The notes: generated by a model not told the origin, from the sequence alone. Counted from the stretch's first letter, positions 35,284 through 43,705 are shown. The stretch is 64,000 bases of DNA from DAOTXR01 sp034435375 (GCA_034435375.1 DAOTXR010000047.1:23377-87376); one strand, 5' to 3'. Program-made: numbers and translations.

Positions 35284-37080
35284 ATGCTGAGTGAGATCAC
35301 GATCAAAGACTTCGCAATCATCGATCAATTGACGCTACAGCTTGCTCCCGGCTTTAATGTGCTGACTGGTGAGACTGGCGCAGGTAAATCGATCATTCTA
35401 GATGCCGTGTCGCTGCTGCTTGGTGGGCGGGCCGACGTGGATGACGTGCGCACCGGGGCGCAGGTAGCCATCGTCGAGGGCATTTTCCTGCTGGGCGAGG
35501 GACCAGTTCGTTCACACATTGACCAGGTCATTGTACGCGAAGCACTGGAAGGAGAACGACCCGACGTGCTGGTCCTGACCCGCGAGGTGCGGCGGGGAGG
35601 TCGCAACATCTGTCGGGTGAATGGCCATACGGTGACGCTGAATGTGCTTCAGGAGATCGGTGAAGGGCTGGTCGACATTCACGGCCAGAGTGAGCATCTG
35701 TCGCTGCTCAAGCCCAGTTCGCACCTGGAACTGCTAGACCGGTATGCTGGTCTCCTTGAACAACGGAAGGTGTTTGCCCAGCTTGTGACTCAGGTGGACG
35801 ATGTGCGGGCCGAGCTTCGAGATTTGACGGCCAACGAGGCAGCGCTAAAACGTCGAAGCGAGATGCTGGCTTACCAGGTGGAGGAGATCACAGCAGCCAA
35901 ACTGAGGTCCGGCGAGGAAGAAGAGCTACGCGACGAGGCCCGCCGGCTGGCTAATGCCGAACAACTGGCCGAGCTGACCCGCGAAGCCTACCAGGCGATC
36001 CACAAGGCAGATGAGGGCGGCCTATCGGCCAGCGACCGACTGAGCCAGGCCGCCAACGCATTGACCCGACTCGCCAAGATCGATACAGCGGCTAAGGAAA
36101 TGGCAGACCTGGCTGAGACAGTCTCGATCCAGGCCGAGGAACTGGCTCGGAGTCTGGCCGACTATGAGGAGAACATTGAGTTCGACCCGGCACGTCTCCA
36201 GCAGATTGAGCTTCGTCTGGACCTGATCAGGGCGCTTAAACGCAAGTACGCCTGCGATAGCATCGAAGACTTGCTTCATGCCGCCGAGCGGGCGCAGCAA
36301 GAGATGGAATCCATCGAGCACAGCAGCGAGCGGATTGAGGAACTGCTGGCAGAGGAGTCTCAGCTGCTGACCCAGATCGGCGAACAGGGTACGGCTCTCA
36401 CCCAGGCGCGGGCCGCTGCCGCCGAGGAGCTTTCCAGGGCTATTGAGGCTGAGCTGGCCAACCTGCGCATGGAAGGGGCACGTTTTGGCGTGGCTATCGA
36501 GCAGATCGACGATCCGCATGGCGCACCGTTCCAGGACTATCGTGTGGCGTTCGATAGGACGGGTTTTGATCGCGTGCAGTTCATGATCTCGGCCAACATC
36601 GGGGAGCCGCTCAAACCGATCGCCCGCATTGCGTCGGGGGGCGAGACATCACGGATCATGCTGGCCCTCAAGACAGTACTGTCACGAGCCGACGAGACAC
36701 CCACATTGATCTTCGACGAAATTGATGCGGGGATTGGGGGCAGGATTGGCGCGGTGGTAGGGCAGAAGCTTTGGTCGCTGGCCCACAACCACCAAGTTCT
36801 GGTTGTGACTCATCTGCCGCAGCTCGCCGGTTTTGCTGACATGCACTTCAAGGTAGAGAAGCACGTCAGGGGGAACCGCGCCGTGGCTCAGGTCAAGGCT
36901 CTGAAGTATGAGAAACGAATTGAAGAGTTGACTTTCATGTTGGGGCCAGAGGCCGAATCCGCACGGCAAAGCGCCCAGGAAATCCTGGAATATGTGGCGC
37001 AGGTCAAACAGCAGGCCCCACCATCCGTGACCGACAAGACAGCAAAGCCAGCACAGCCCAAAATCAGCAATGAGGATTAA
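35284..37080 (+). CDS. recN: DNA repair protein RecN
   Basis: A 598-residue SMC-like ATPase, slightly longer than the usual 550-570. N-terminal: LSEITIKDFAIIDQLTLQ, then FNVLTGETGAGKSIILDAV (Walker A residues 29-36), with GQSEHLSLLKPSSHLELLDRYA, a RecN hallmark. The middle (about 160-390) is a coiled coil rich in Glu, Ala and Leu. The C-terminal head has IARIASGGETSRIMLALK (ABC signature), TLIFDEIDAGIGG (Walker B) and VLVVTHLPQLAGFAD. RecN acts early in double-strand break repair with RecA. It is SOS-controlled in many bacteria, and the palindrome at 33660 before this operon fits that. Confidence 0.96.
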   Translation: MLSEITIKDFAIIDQLTLQLAPGFNVLTGETGAGKSIILDAVSLLLGGRADVDDVRTGAQVAIVEGIFLLGEGPVRSHIDQVIVREALEGERPDVLVLTREVRRGGRNICRVNGHTVTLNVLQEIGEGLVDIHGQSEHLSLLKPSSHLELLDRYAGLLEQRKVFAQLVTQVDDVRAELRDLTANEAALKRRSEMLAYQVEEITAAKLRSGEEEELRDEARRLANAEQLAELTREAYQAIHKADEGGLSASDRLSQAANALTRLAKIDTAAKEMADLAETVSIQAEELARSLADYEENIEFDPARLQQIELRLDLIRALKRKYACDSIEDLLHAAERAQQEMESIEHSSERIEELLAEESQLLTQIGEQGTALTQARAAAAEELSRAIEAELANLRMEGARFGVAIEQIDDPHGAPFQDYRVAFDRTGFDRVQFMISANIGEPLKPIARIASGGETSRIMLALKTVLSRADETPTLIFDEIDAGIGGRIGAVVGQKLWSLAHNHQVLVVTHLPQLAGFADMHFKVEKHVRGNRAVAQVKALKYEKRIEELTFMLGPEAESARQSAQEILEYVAQVKQQAPPSVTDKTAKPAQPKISNED

Positions 37081-37136
37081 CGTCAGTCTGCCCGTGACTC
37101 CGAGATAGACTTGCCAAAGCTTAGAATGCAGACTGT

Positions 37137-37358
37137 CTATCTCCAGTCTTCGTCTTCTTCATCGTCTTCAAACTCACCGTCTTCCCAGTCTTTGTCCAAA
37201 AAGTCGAGCGTCAAGGGGCGTAAGTTGACCACCTCCAACGCCGTGTGACACTCGGGACAGGTGACAGGGTCCCACATCTCGACGGTATCTTTGAGCCAGA
37301 TAGGAGCAAGACACTCCGGGCATCTGGCTTTTTGCCGACCAACCTGTCCTCGGCCCAC
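37137..37358 (-). CDS. LysW-like zinc ribbon protein with acidic tail
   Basis: About 73 residues. A four-Cys ribbon, KARCPECLAPIWLKD and VTCPECHTALEVVNL, is followed by an acidic tail ending EDDEEDEDWR. Layout and the tail resemble LysW, the amino-group carrier of lysine/arginine biosynthesis, whose tail ends EDWGE; here the final Glu needed for carrier loading is missing, so a carrier role is unlikely. I prefer GTG 37358, which is seven bases after AGGAG, to ATG 37364, which is only one base after it. It is the last gene of the glycosyltransferase operon (90 bases after the previous gene). No lysine genes are nearby. Function unknown. Confidence 0.75.
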   Translation of the reverse strand: MGRGQVGRQKARCPECLAPIWLKDTVEMWDPVTCPECHTALEVVNLRPLTLDFLDKDWEDGEFEDDEEDEDWR

Positions 37359-37448
37359 TCTCATACTCCTGTAAGAAGGGCGAATCTAAAGCTGATCGCG
37401 AAAAGAATATATCTGCTGACGATCAGAGTCAAATAAGACCGCCGGTCT

Positions 37449-38561
37449 CTAGACATCTCCTTCTGAGACAGGGGACGGGGCGTCCATCACAAGGTCTCGC
37501 AGGAAATGGTAAGCCTGCGACATGCTCTCCGACCATGAGGGATGCGCTATATAACGTTCATGGGCAGCCTTGCTCATCGCCAGCAGGCGACTACGATCGG
37601 CCATGAGTGCGTCGAGGTACCCCGCAAGGCTCTCGGCATCACCAGGTGCGATCAGAAAGCCGTTCTGCCCGTGGGTAATGATCTCGCTTGCTGCTCCAGC
37701 CGTCGAGGCAATAGCTGGGAGGCCAAACGCCATGCCCTCCAAGTAGACGATGCCAAACCCTTCATAGGACGACGGCACCGCCAGCAGGCTAGACCGACTG
37801 AGGCAGCGGGCGAGATCGGCGTCGGGAAGCAGGCCCGCAAACGTGACAGCCCTCGCCAGGCCATGCTTGTCGATCTGACGGCGAACAGCACGCACATAGC
37901 CCGGATCAACCGACAAACTGCCGACGATTGTCAGATGCCAGCCGCGCTTGGGGAGACGCCCAAGAGCGGCCAGCAGGATATGAAGCCCTTTGCGGGGGAT
38001 CAGATTGCCGACAAACACAATTTCAAGCGATTCAGACCGGTGTACACGGTGCTCGATCTCCGGTGAGGACATTCCGACCCCCAGCCGATCACCTGCCGGG
38101 TAGGCCACAACACTTGGATAAGTTTTCCTGGTCAGTTCTCCAACCGCTCGGCGGGTGGTCTGGCTGTTGAAGATAAAGCCATCGACCGAGGTCAAATACC
38201 ACCGCTCTACACAGCGATACAGCACATTCTGCCCAGCCGAGCGCTCTTCGGAACTGCGCAAGTGATGGACAATCGACACCACTGGATAGGAGACACGGTG
38301 ACGCAGCCGCCTGTTCAGCCAGAAAAGCGACGGGTGGTTGAGTTCATCTTGCAACAGCACATCGAAGCGGGCGCTGAGGAGTCGCCGCAGCAGGACCGGG
38401 CGAAAATTGTCAAGCAGGTGGATGGCATAATTGCGCCAGGGCAAAGAGACCACCTCAACCTGGTGGCCTGTCTGATGCAGATGGGCGACCAGCTTACGAT
38501 CGTAGAGATAGCCCCCCGAGATCGCGTCGAGGTTGCCATAGATGATCAGACCAACCCGCAC
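37449..38561 (-). CDS. Glycosyltransferase family 4
   Basis: A 370-residue GT-B enzyme. The N-terminal domain starts VRVGLIIYGNLDAISGGYLYDRKL; the C-terminal donor domain begins at LEIVFVGNLIPRKGLHILLAAL and ends with VPSSYEGFGIVYLEGMAFGLP (the E-x7-E motif that binds the nucleotide sugar) and AASEIITHGQNGFLIAPGD. These are typical of retaining GT4 enzymes. GTG 38561, with AGAGG seven bases upstream, is preferred to TTG 38579. It follows the PTPS-like gene by 34 bases. With the second GT4 enzyme it probably builds part of a surface or storage glycan; donor and acceptor unknown. Confidence 0.9.
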   Translation of the reverse strand: MRVGLIIYGNLDAISGGYLYDRKLVAHLHQTGHQVEVVSLPWRNYAIHLLDNFRPVLLRRLLSARFDVLLQDELNHPSLFWLNRRLRHRVSYPVVSIVHHLRSSEERSAGQNVLYRCVERWYLTSVDGFIFNSQTTRRAVGELTRKTYPSVVAYPAGDRLGVGMSSPEIEHRVHRSESLEIVFVGNLIPRKGLHILLAALGRLPKRGWHLTIVGSLSVDPGYVRAVRRQIDKHGLARAVTFAGLLPDADLARCLSRSSLLAVPSSYEGFGIVYLEGMAFGLPAIASTAGAASEIITHGQNGFLIAPGDAESLAGYLDALMADRSRLLAMSKAAHERYIAHPSWSESMSQAYHFLRDLVMDAPSPVSEGDV

Positions 38562-38595
38562 GGTGCAACCTCTGAACAAGCTGGGCTGTCTGTCG

Positions 38596-38973
38596 CTAAC
38601 GCACCTGTCGATAGGACGCCCAGGCGATGTCGTTCTCCCAAAGCACGACGGTTACAGCAGCGATATTAGGAGCCTCGATCTGCTCCGACAGCGCCCGGCA
38701 CAGGATGCGGGCGAAGTGCTCGAGACTGGGGTTGAGATCAGCGAACTCTGGCAGATCGTTCAACGTCCGATCCCGATAATACGCAACCAACCGGTCCAAG
38801 TTGGCCTCAACATCTACAATATCGACCAAGTAGCCGTGCCGGTCCAGAGTTTCTCCCTCCAGGCGCAGCTCAACCTGATAATGATGCGAATGTCTCTGAT
38901 TCTCAGGTCCCCAGTCACCACCCACCAGGTAATGCTGGGCCACGAAGTCGCGCCTCACACCTAAAGTGTACAC
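38596..38973 (-). CDS. 6-pyruvoyl-tetrahydropterin synthase/QueD-like protein
   Basis: About 125 residues of the T-fold PTPS/QueD family. The zinc ligands can be placed in VAQHYLVGG and RHSHHYQVELRLEG; the later part has YLVDIVDVEANLDRLVAYY and SLEHFARILCRALSEQI, with the Glu that holds the pterin. The catalytic Cys that QueD and PTPS have a few residues before the His pair is absent (ENQRHSHH), and there is no preQ0 gene nearby. GTG 38973 is used: GAGGA precedes it and it starts just after the upstream gene stops at 38978. Activity is therefore unsure; some family members lacking the Cys do aldolase-type chemistry. Its place between two glycosyltransferase genes is unexplained. Confidence 0.75.
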   Translation of the reverse strand: MYTLGVRRDFVAQHYLVGGDWGPENQRHSHHYQVELRLEGETLDRHGYLVDIVDVEANLDRLVAYYRDRTLNDLPEFADLNPSLEHFARILCRALSEQIEAPNIAAVTVVLWENDIAWASYRQVR

Positions 38974-38977
38974 GTCG

Positions 38978-40117
38978 CTATTCCTCAAATGACTCAAGAA
39001 GCTGGATGGTTTGATCGACGAGAGACTGCCAGCTAAACCGCTCCAGCCCCTGGGAGGCATTGGCAGCCAGATGGTCGCGTTGGCCTGGAGAGAACGCTTG
39101 GGCAACGACATCTGCCAGTGCGCCAACGTTCGAGCAGGGGACCAGCAGGCCATTCACACCATGCCGGACGACCTCGGGGTTGCCCCCTTTGTCACTGGCG
39201 ATGACAGGCGTTCCAACGGTCAGCGATTCCAGCAAGACGTGAGATAGACCTTCATAGCCAGAATAGAGCAAGGTGAAATCGGCGGCGCGGTAGTAGAGGG
39301 GCATCTTCTCTCTCGCTACATGGCCCAGAAACGTGACACGCTCCACTAACCCCAACTTGACTGACAGAACCTCGAGGTCTCCTCGCATGGGGCCGTCCCC
39401 TGCGATGACCAGCCGGACGGTCGGAAGGCGCACCAGCGCATGCAGCGTCTCAGCGATCCCTTTCCAGGCAGTAAGCCGGGCAACAGTCAATAACAACGGA
39501 CCTGCTGGTATGCCCAGGGCGAGGCGAGCAGCAGCTTGATCCTCTGGTGGGGGCGCGATCTGCTCCGCCAGTGCATTGTAGATCACCCAGATTCGGGAAG
39601 GATCGACGCCCCAGCCAACAACCAACTGCTTCAGATACTCACTTGGCACAATGATGCGGTCAAAACGGCGTGCCAGAGCACTGCGCTGCATTCGGTTGAT
39701 CTCAACGGGGAGACGGTAGCGCCCCGACTGGAAACGATCTATGTCGGTATGCGGAGGGATCCAGCCCCGATTCACAGCGCGTTCCCATGCCGGATCGCCG
39801 ACAATCTTCGCCACACAGGGTCGAATGGCGCGGGGCAGCGGAATGTTCAGGCTATGGATAAATGCTACATCATGCGTCGGCCACAGACGAGCAGCTGTCC
39901 TGTAATAGTCCCACTGTCGACGCCAGTAACTCGATCTCCGCGAGACACGGAATACGGGATAGGGATCCTCCTGAAAGTATGAACGAGCCACGTCTCCGAA
40001 GGTAAGCACGGTAATAGCATGGCCACGCTTCTGAAGTTCGGGCAACATGTGGTACAGATAAGTGGCCGGGCCACCGGCTTCAGGATGAAAGATGCCTGTA
40101 GCGACAAAGATGCGCAT
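38978..40117 (-). CDS. Glycosyltransferase family 4
   Basis: A 379-residue GT-B enzyme. It begins MRIFVATGIFHPEAGGPATY, with the GGPA loop found in GT4 acceptor domains; the second half has PLLLTVARLTAWKGIAETLH, RLVIAGDGPMRGDLEVL, YSGYEGLSHVLLESLTVGTP (E-x7-E) and EVVRHGVNGLLVPCSNV. ATG 40117 fits the conserved N-terminus; earlier in-frame starts do not. It is the first gene of a four-gene minus-strand operon (GT4, PTPS-like, GT4, LysW-like) driven by the promoter at 40151-40179. Substrates cannot be named. Confidence 0.9.
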   Translation of the reverse strand: MRIFVATGIFHPEAGGPATYLYHMLPELQKRGHAITVLTFGDVARSYFQEDPYPVFRVSRRSSYWRRQWDYYRTAARLWPTHDVAFIHSLNIPLPRAIRPCVAKIVGDPAWERAVNRGWIPPHTDIDRFQSGRYRLPVEINRMQRSALARRFDRIIVPSEYLKQLVVGWGVDPSRIWVIYNALAEQIAPPPEDQAAARLALGIPAGPLLLTVARLTAWKGIAETLHALVRLPTVRLVIAGDGPMRGDLEVLSVKLGLVERVTFLGHVAREKMPLYYRAADFTLLYSGYEGLSHVLLESLTVGTPVIASDKGGNPEVVRHGVNGLLVPCSNVGALADVVAQAFSPGQRDHLAANASQGLERFSWQSLVDQTIQLLESFEE

Positions 40118-40150
40118 AACCTGAGCCACCCTGACTGGCAATCGCAGTCG

Positions 40151-40179
40151 ATTATACGGAGCTGCCAGCGCAGTTACAA
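40151..40179 (-). promoter_or_regulatory. Promoter of the glycosyltransferase operon
   Basis: Minus strand TTGTAA (40174-40179), exactly 17 bases, TATAAT (40151-40156). The start codon at 40117 is 34 bases beyond the -10 box. Confidence 0.7.
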
Positions 40180-40301
40180 CGCCTAGTCCCCAGAATCAGG
40201 GAAGTCATACAGCCTCAACGTCTTGAAACATTCTGACGTAAACCAGATTCTAGCAAACCAGGAAGCAATGCAATTGCCCGGTCCCAGAATACCAAAGGTC
40301 C

Positions 40302-40329
40302 TTGCATCTTGTTTTATACTGTTTATAAT
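40302..40329 (+). promoter_or_regulatory. Upstream promoter of the acidic microprotein
   Basis: TTGCAT (40302-40307), 16 bases, TATAAT (40324-40329). Confidence 0.55.
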
Positions 40330-40355
40330 TCGTGCAGTTCGCGCCTGCCATATGC

Positions 40356-40384
40356 TTGTCATCCACAGGGAGCTAGGGTACACT
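40356..40384 (+). promoter_or_regulatory. Second promoter of the acidic microprotein
   Basis: TTGTCA (40356-40361), 17 bases, TACACT (40379-40384). Two strong promoters in tandem suggest high or doubly controlled expression. Confidence 0.55.
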
Positions 40385-40501
40385 TTCGGCCCTGTGGCTC
40401 ATATACTGAACTACCAAGCGCGATCGATCGGCCTTCCTGCCTGGATTGCCATTACAAGGGGCCAATCGTTCTTAACTTATACTTTGACAGGGGGCAAACC
40501 C

Positions 40502-40726
40502 ATGAACACCTGGTTCTTTTTCGAAGAGACAATCGTTGACACGCTGGGACCAGATGACCAAGAAGATGAATGGCTCGACGATGAGGAACTCGAAGAAGAA
40601 GATGAAGACTGGGATTATCTTGAAGACGAAGAGGAACTTGACGACTGGGAAGAATGGGAAGATGACGAGGACCTAGACGAGGAAGACTGGGAAGACGATG
40701 ACTGGGAAGACGATGAGGATTACTAG
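40502..40726 (+). CDS. Trp-, Asp- and Glu-rich acidic microprotein
   Basis: A 74-residue protein starting MNTWFFFEETIVDTLG, after AGGGGG seven or so bases upstream. From residue 19 on it is almost only Asp, Glu, Trp, Leu and Tyr, with repeated units EDEW, EDEDWDY, DDWEEWEDDED, EEDWEDDDWEDDEDY; there are seven Trp and no Lys, Arg or Cys after the start. The charge is extremely negative. The EDW units recall the acidic tails of LysW-like proteins, including the one encoded at 37137. Its two tandem promoters and stop-codon hairpin (TAGATC-TTCTTA-GATCTA, 40724-40741) argue for a real gene rather than chance. No known family; possibly a soluble ligand for a basic or zinc-ribbon partner. Confidence 0.7.
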   Translation: MNTWFFFEETIVDTLGPDDQEDEWLDDEELEEEDEDWDYLEDEEELDDWEEWEDDEDLDEEDWEDDDWEDDEDY

Positions 40727-40841
40727 ATCTTCTTAGATCTAGCTTCGCCAGGCGTTCAGTTCTTGCGGAAGTGTTTAGGACCTCCTGCGAGCGGCTTGAA
40801 TTAAGCGTTCGGCCAAAATCTGGTCAAGTCTGAGGTCCCAC

Positions 40842-40867
40842 CGAAAGAGTCGCTTGGAACTCTTTCG
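40842..40867. terminator. Hairpin between convergent genes (first)
   Basis: CGAAAGAGT pairs with ACTCTTTCG (9 bp) around CGCTTGGA. It lies between the acidic microprotein and the receiver gene; followed on the plus strand by an A/T-rich ATAAAACACTTAATCTT. Confidence 0.5.
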
Positions 40868-40891
40868 ATAAAACACTTAATCTTCTGTCAC

Positions 40892-40931
40892 CAAGCAAGG
40901 GGATTGGGATACTGACCGATCCCCTTGCTTG
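40892..40931. terminator. Hairpin between convergent genes (second)
   Basis: A perfect 13-bp inverted repeat, CAAGCAAGGGGAT and ATCCCCTTGCTTG, around a 14-base loop, 36 bases after the end of the receiver gene. No T-tract on either side. Confidence 0.55.
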
Positions 40932-40966
40932 TGGAGGAGGACATGAAGCGATCCAGAGCCATCTGG

Positions 40967-42133
40967 TTACTCGATCTCAGCATCCTTTGGAATCAGACCA
41001 AGCTCGATAGCTTCATCGAGCGACAATGCCTCATCGCTCACCCGGGTGGCTGACGACGCCGCCTCCTCCCAAAAGCTATCCAGATTGCTAGTTCCTGCGT
41101 CGAGAGCAGCATCAAGAGCTTCCAGGTCCAGGTCTATCTGTCCGATTGGCTCACCTCCCCCCCTAAGCGGCATGGTTGAGAAATCGCCCAGACCGACGAG
41201 TGCAGGCTCTTCGTATGCTCCCCCCCTAGCTTCCTGATCCGCAACCATTTCCGGTTCATGCTCCGCAGACACAACGCCTGGCGCAGGCATTCTGGCTACA
41301 GCAGCTTGTTCCTCCGAGCTAATGGCCTCAAGGATGTTCTTAACTGCGGGCTTGCCGTAGCGTAGCACCGGCCCCATCTGCTTCTGGCTACCCCCAGGGA
41401 ACAGGATCACGATGAAGAAATGAGTGCTCACTGAAAGCGCGTAGATGTCATACCAGCTACCATCATAATAAAAGACCGCAGTAGTCTCCTGCTCCCCCAG
41501 ATAACTGGCGATCTCCGTGGTGGTTGCAAAGTTATGTGCCAACAAGACAGCCAACTCACCAAAGCGGGGCAGGTCATCCACCGCGCCATCTTTAAGCAGC
41601 ACCTGGCCTGCCCGGCTGATAAAGCTCACCCCGCGGGCGCCCAAGTCAACGCGCAACGAGGACAGCTGGCGGGCAATGGCACCCTCGTCAAACTGAGGGA
41701 TCGCGCCCGCCTGACCTTCGGCAGCCGCCACAATTTCGACTTGTGTCTCACCGAAAACAGCCGCCCGCACGGCCTCGGCAAAAGCCTGGGTATCGATGGG
41801 TTTTTCAAAGATGCGGACAACTTCGACATTCCTGGTGGCCAACTCGCCCTTAACTTCATTCACGGGATTGCCCGTGATGAGCATAGCCTTGATCTCAGGT
41901 CTGCGCCTGCGTATCCGTTCGATGAGTTCAGGGCCAGACATCCCCGGCAGGCGATAGTCAGATACGATCAAGTCAAATTCAACCCGGCCCAGTTCGAGCA
42001 ATGCCTCCTCCCCGGAGGGCACATCGATCACAAAATACCCTCGGTCGGACAACTCGAGGGCCGTCCGCAACACCCGTGCGATCTCACGTTGATCATCCAC
42101 GATCAAGATGCGCGCTTCACGTTCGAGGCTCAT
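40967..42133 (-). CDS. Response regulator receiver fused to a Roadblock/LC7-like domain
   Basis: A 388-residue protein. Residues 8-125 are a CheY-type receiver: ILIVDDQ (D13, D14), phospho-acceptor Asp 59 in LIVSDYRLPGMSG, AMLITGNP and IFEKPID with the conserved Lys. Residues about 145-275 look like a Roadblock/LC7 domain (QLSSLRVDLGARGVSFISRA, GQVLLKDGAVDDLPRFGELA, THFFIVILFPGG). The rest (about 290-388) is acidic, low-complexity and ends LGLIPKDAEIE. No DNA-binding output is present, so it should act by protein contacts, possibly on a small Ras-like GTPase (family knowledge), but no MglA-type gene lies here. ATG 42133 is chosen (GGAG upstream). A TATAAT box lies about 50 bases before it. 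Confidence 0.82.
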   Translation of the reverse strand: MSLEREARILIVDDQREIARVLRTALELSDRGYFVIDVPSGEEALLELGRVEFDLIVSDYRLPGMSGPELIERIRRRRPEIKAMLITGNPVNEVKGELATRNVEVVRIFEKPIDTQAFAEAVRAAVFGETQVEIVAAAEGQAGAIPQFDEGAIARQLSSLRVDLGARGVSFISRAGQVLLKDGAVDDLPRFGELAVLLAHNFATTTEIASYLGEQETTAVFYYDGSWYDIYALSVSTHFFIVILFPGGSQKQMGPVLRYGKPAVKNILEAISSEEQAAVARMPAPGVVSAEHEPEMVADQEARGGAYEEPALVGLGDFSTMPLRGGGEPIGQIDLDLEALDAALDAGTSNLDSFWEEAASSATRVSDEALSLDEAIELGLIPKDAEIE

Positions 42134-42181
42134 GGCTGCCCACACTCCAGTCACCGGGATACTGACGCATGGTTAGGGATC

Positions 42182-42187
42182 ATTATA
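42182..42187 (-). promoter_or_regulatory. -10 box of the receiver-Roadblock gene
   Basis: TATAAT on the minus strand, 48 bases before ATG 42133. The -35 hexamer is not clear. Confidence 0.4.
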
Positions 42188-42301
42188 CTCGATCTGGCAC
42201 AAGAGATAGAAATTCGCCCCGATTCGTTAGTGGACTGTAATGAGCACGCTCTAGCCAGGGTAGAAGATGACACGCTATACTGATCTGTGAAGAGATATTT
42301 G

Positions 42302-42331
42302 TTGATTAGACCGATATTTAATCGATAATTG
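42302..42331 (+). promoter_or_regulatory. Promoter of the MFS gene at 42355
   Basis: TTGATT (42302-42307), 18 bases, TAATTG (42326-42331); the expected transcript starts about 17 bases before the TTG start codon, enough for its GAAAGGA ribosome-binding site. Confidence 0.4.
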
Positions 42332-42354
42332 AGCATACCGAAAGGACTCAACCA

Positions 42355-43677
42355 TTGTCAGAACGGCACCCTAGCCGTGGGCTAGGTCTTTACATGGCAA
42401 AGATACGCCACTTCACCCGAAATGCCACCCTGGTGCTGCTCTACAGCGCGTTGAGTGGCCTCACCTTTGGCATCTTCCGATTGCTGTTCAACTTTTACGT
42501 GATCAGCCTGGGTGGGTACGATGAGCGTTTCCTCGGCTTGCTGACCAGCGTATCGTCGGCAGCTTCTATAGCCATTGCCCTTCCGGCAGCTTACATTGCC
42601 GAGCGTTACTCGCACAAGCAGATCATGGTCATCACCGGCATCGTAAGCACGCTGGCCTACTTAGGGCTGGTGGTGCTGCCGCAACGGGGCTTCCTGATCT
42701 TCTTTAACATTGTCTCTGGCCTGGCGATGAGTCTGCGGCAGATCGCCATTATGCCCTTTCTCATGGACAACACTTCAGACGATGAGCGGCAGTATGTGTT
42801 TAGCTTCAACTTTGGACTCAACACCATCGCTGGCTTTGCCGGGAACATGGTCGGAGGTCTGCTGCCCGCCTGGTTGGGAGGGTTAGTTAATGCTAGCTCG
42901 ACTGCCACGCTGTCCTATCAACTGGCGTTAGGTAGCACAGTTCTCATCTCACTGCTGGCGACAGGCCCGCTGCTAGCAATCAGCCAACCGCCCCATGATC
43001 GAGACCGGATTGTCGAGCTGCCCTGGGTTTTGTTGCGGCCATACGGTATAAAACTTTTTAAGTTGATTCTGCCCAACTGGATCATTGGGCTGGGGGCAGG
43101 CATGATGATGCCCTTCATGAACCTGTACTACCGCAATGTCTTTGGCCAGGACGATGCAGTGATCGGGTATCTGTTTGCATCCGGCATGCTGGGCATGGCG
43201 ATTGCCCAATTCGCCGCGCCACCTCTCTCGGAACGCTGGGGTAAGGTGAACACAGTCGTGCTGACCCAGGCGATCTCAGTTCCCTTCTTGCTGACTCTGG
43301 GCATTGCAGCGTGGGCTGTCCCCCATGGAGGCAGCGTGCTGCCGTGGTTCGTGGCGGCCTGGATCGCTTACCTGGCCCGACTGGCACTGATGAACCTGAG
43401 CGGCCCGGTGTGGCAGACCTTTATCCTGGAACAAGTTCCACATCATGTACAGGCTCTTGCCAGCAGTCTGAACAGCATCGCATTTCAGTTTGGGTGGGTG
43501 CTGAGTCCCCAGCTCAGCGGCTGGTTCCAGGCCAGGTATGGTTTTGTCCCCGTCTTCGCCACGACTTCCGTGCTGTACATCTTTGGGATTGTGGTCACAT
43601 GGGCCTTCTTTCGGCATAGTGAGAAGTCGGCTTTCGATGTTGAGCCACTTGACACTCTGCCTGTGGCCACCCAGTGA
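42355..43677 (+). CDS. MFS transporter
   Basis: A 440-residue carrier with about 12 helices. It opens with basic residues, then NATLVLLYSALSGLTFGIFR; the motif A region after helix 2 is LPAAYIAERYSHKQIMVI and the second-half equivalent is PPLSERWGKVNTVVL. TTG 42355 is used because GAAAGGA lies eight bases before it; ATG 42394 is the alternative without a good ribosome-binding site. It stands alone between the divergent receiver gene and the convergent LysM gene. Cargo unknown; the sequence does not resemble the sugar carriers at 3412, 6822 or 28833 closely. Confidence 0.83.
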   Translation: MSERHPSRGLGLYMAKIRHFTRNATLVLLYSALSGLTFGIFRLLFNFYVISLGGYDERFLGLLTSVSSAASIAIALPAAYIAERYSHKQIMVITGIVSTLAYLGLVVLPQRGFLIFFNIVSGLAMSLRQIAIMPFLMDNTSDDERQYVFSFNFGLNTIAGFAGNMVGGLLPAWLGGLVNASSTATLSYQLALGSTVLISLLATGPLLAISQPPHDRDRIVELPWVLLRPYGIKLFKLILPNWIIGLGAGMMMPFMNLYYRNVFGQDDAVIGYLFASGMLGMAIAQFAAPPLSERWGKVNTVVLTQAISVPFLLTLGIAAWAVPHGGSVLPWFVAAWIAYLARLALMNLSGPVWQTFILEQVPHHVQALASSLNSIAFQFGWVLSPQLSGWFQARYGFVPVFATTSVLYIFGIVVTWAFFRHSEKSAFDVEPLDTLPVATQ

Positions 43678-43705
43678 GCCGCACAGGGCGAGGGAGAAAA
43701 ACAGG

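Larger units (their letters stand above)
40118..40501. other. Divergent promoter region
   Basis: No gene in 384 bases; it contains the minus-strand promoter of the glycosyltransferase operon and two plus-strand promoters before the acidic microprotein, leaving a leader of roughly 110-170 bases that includes a short palindromic CGATCGATCG at about 40421. Confidence 0.6.
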
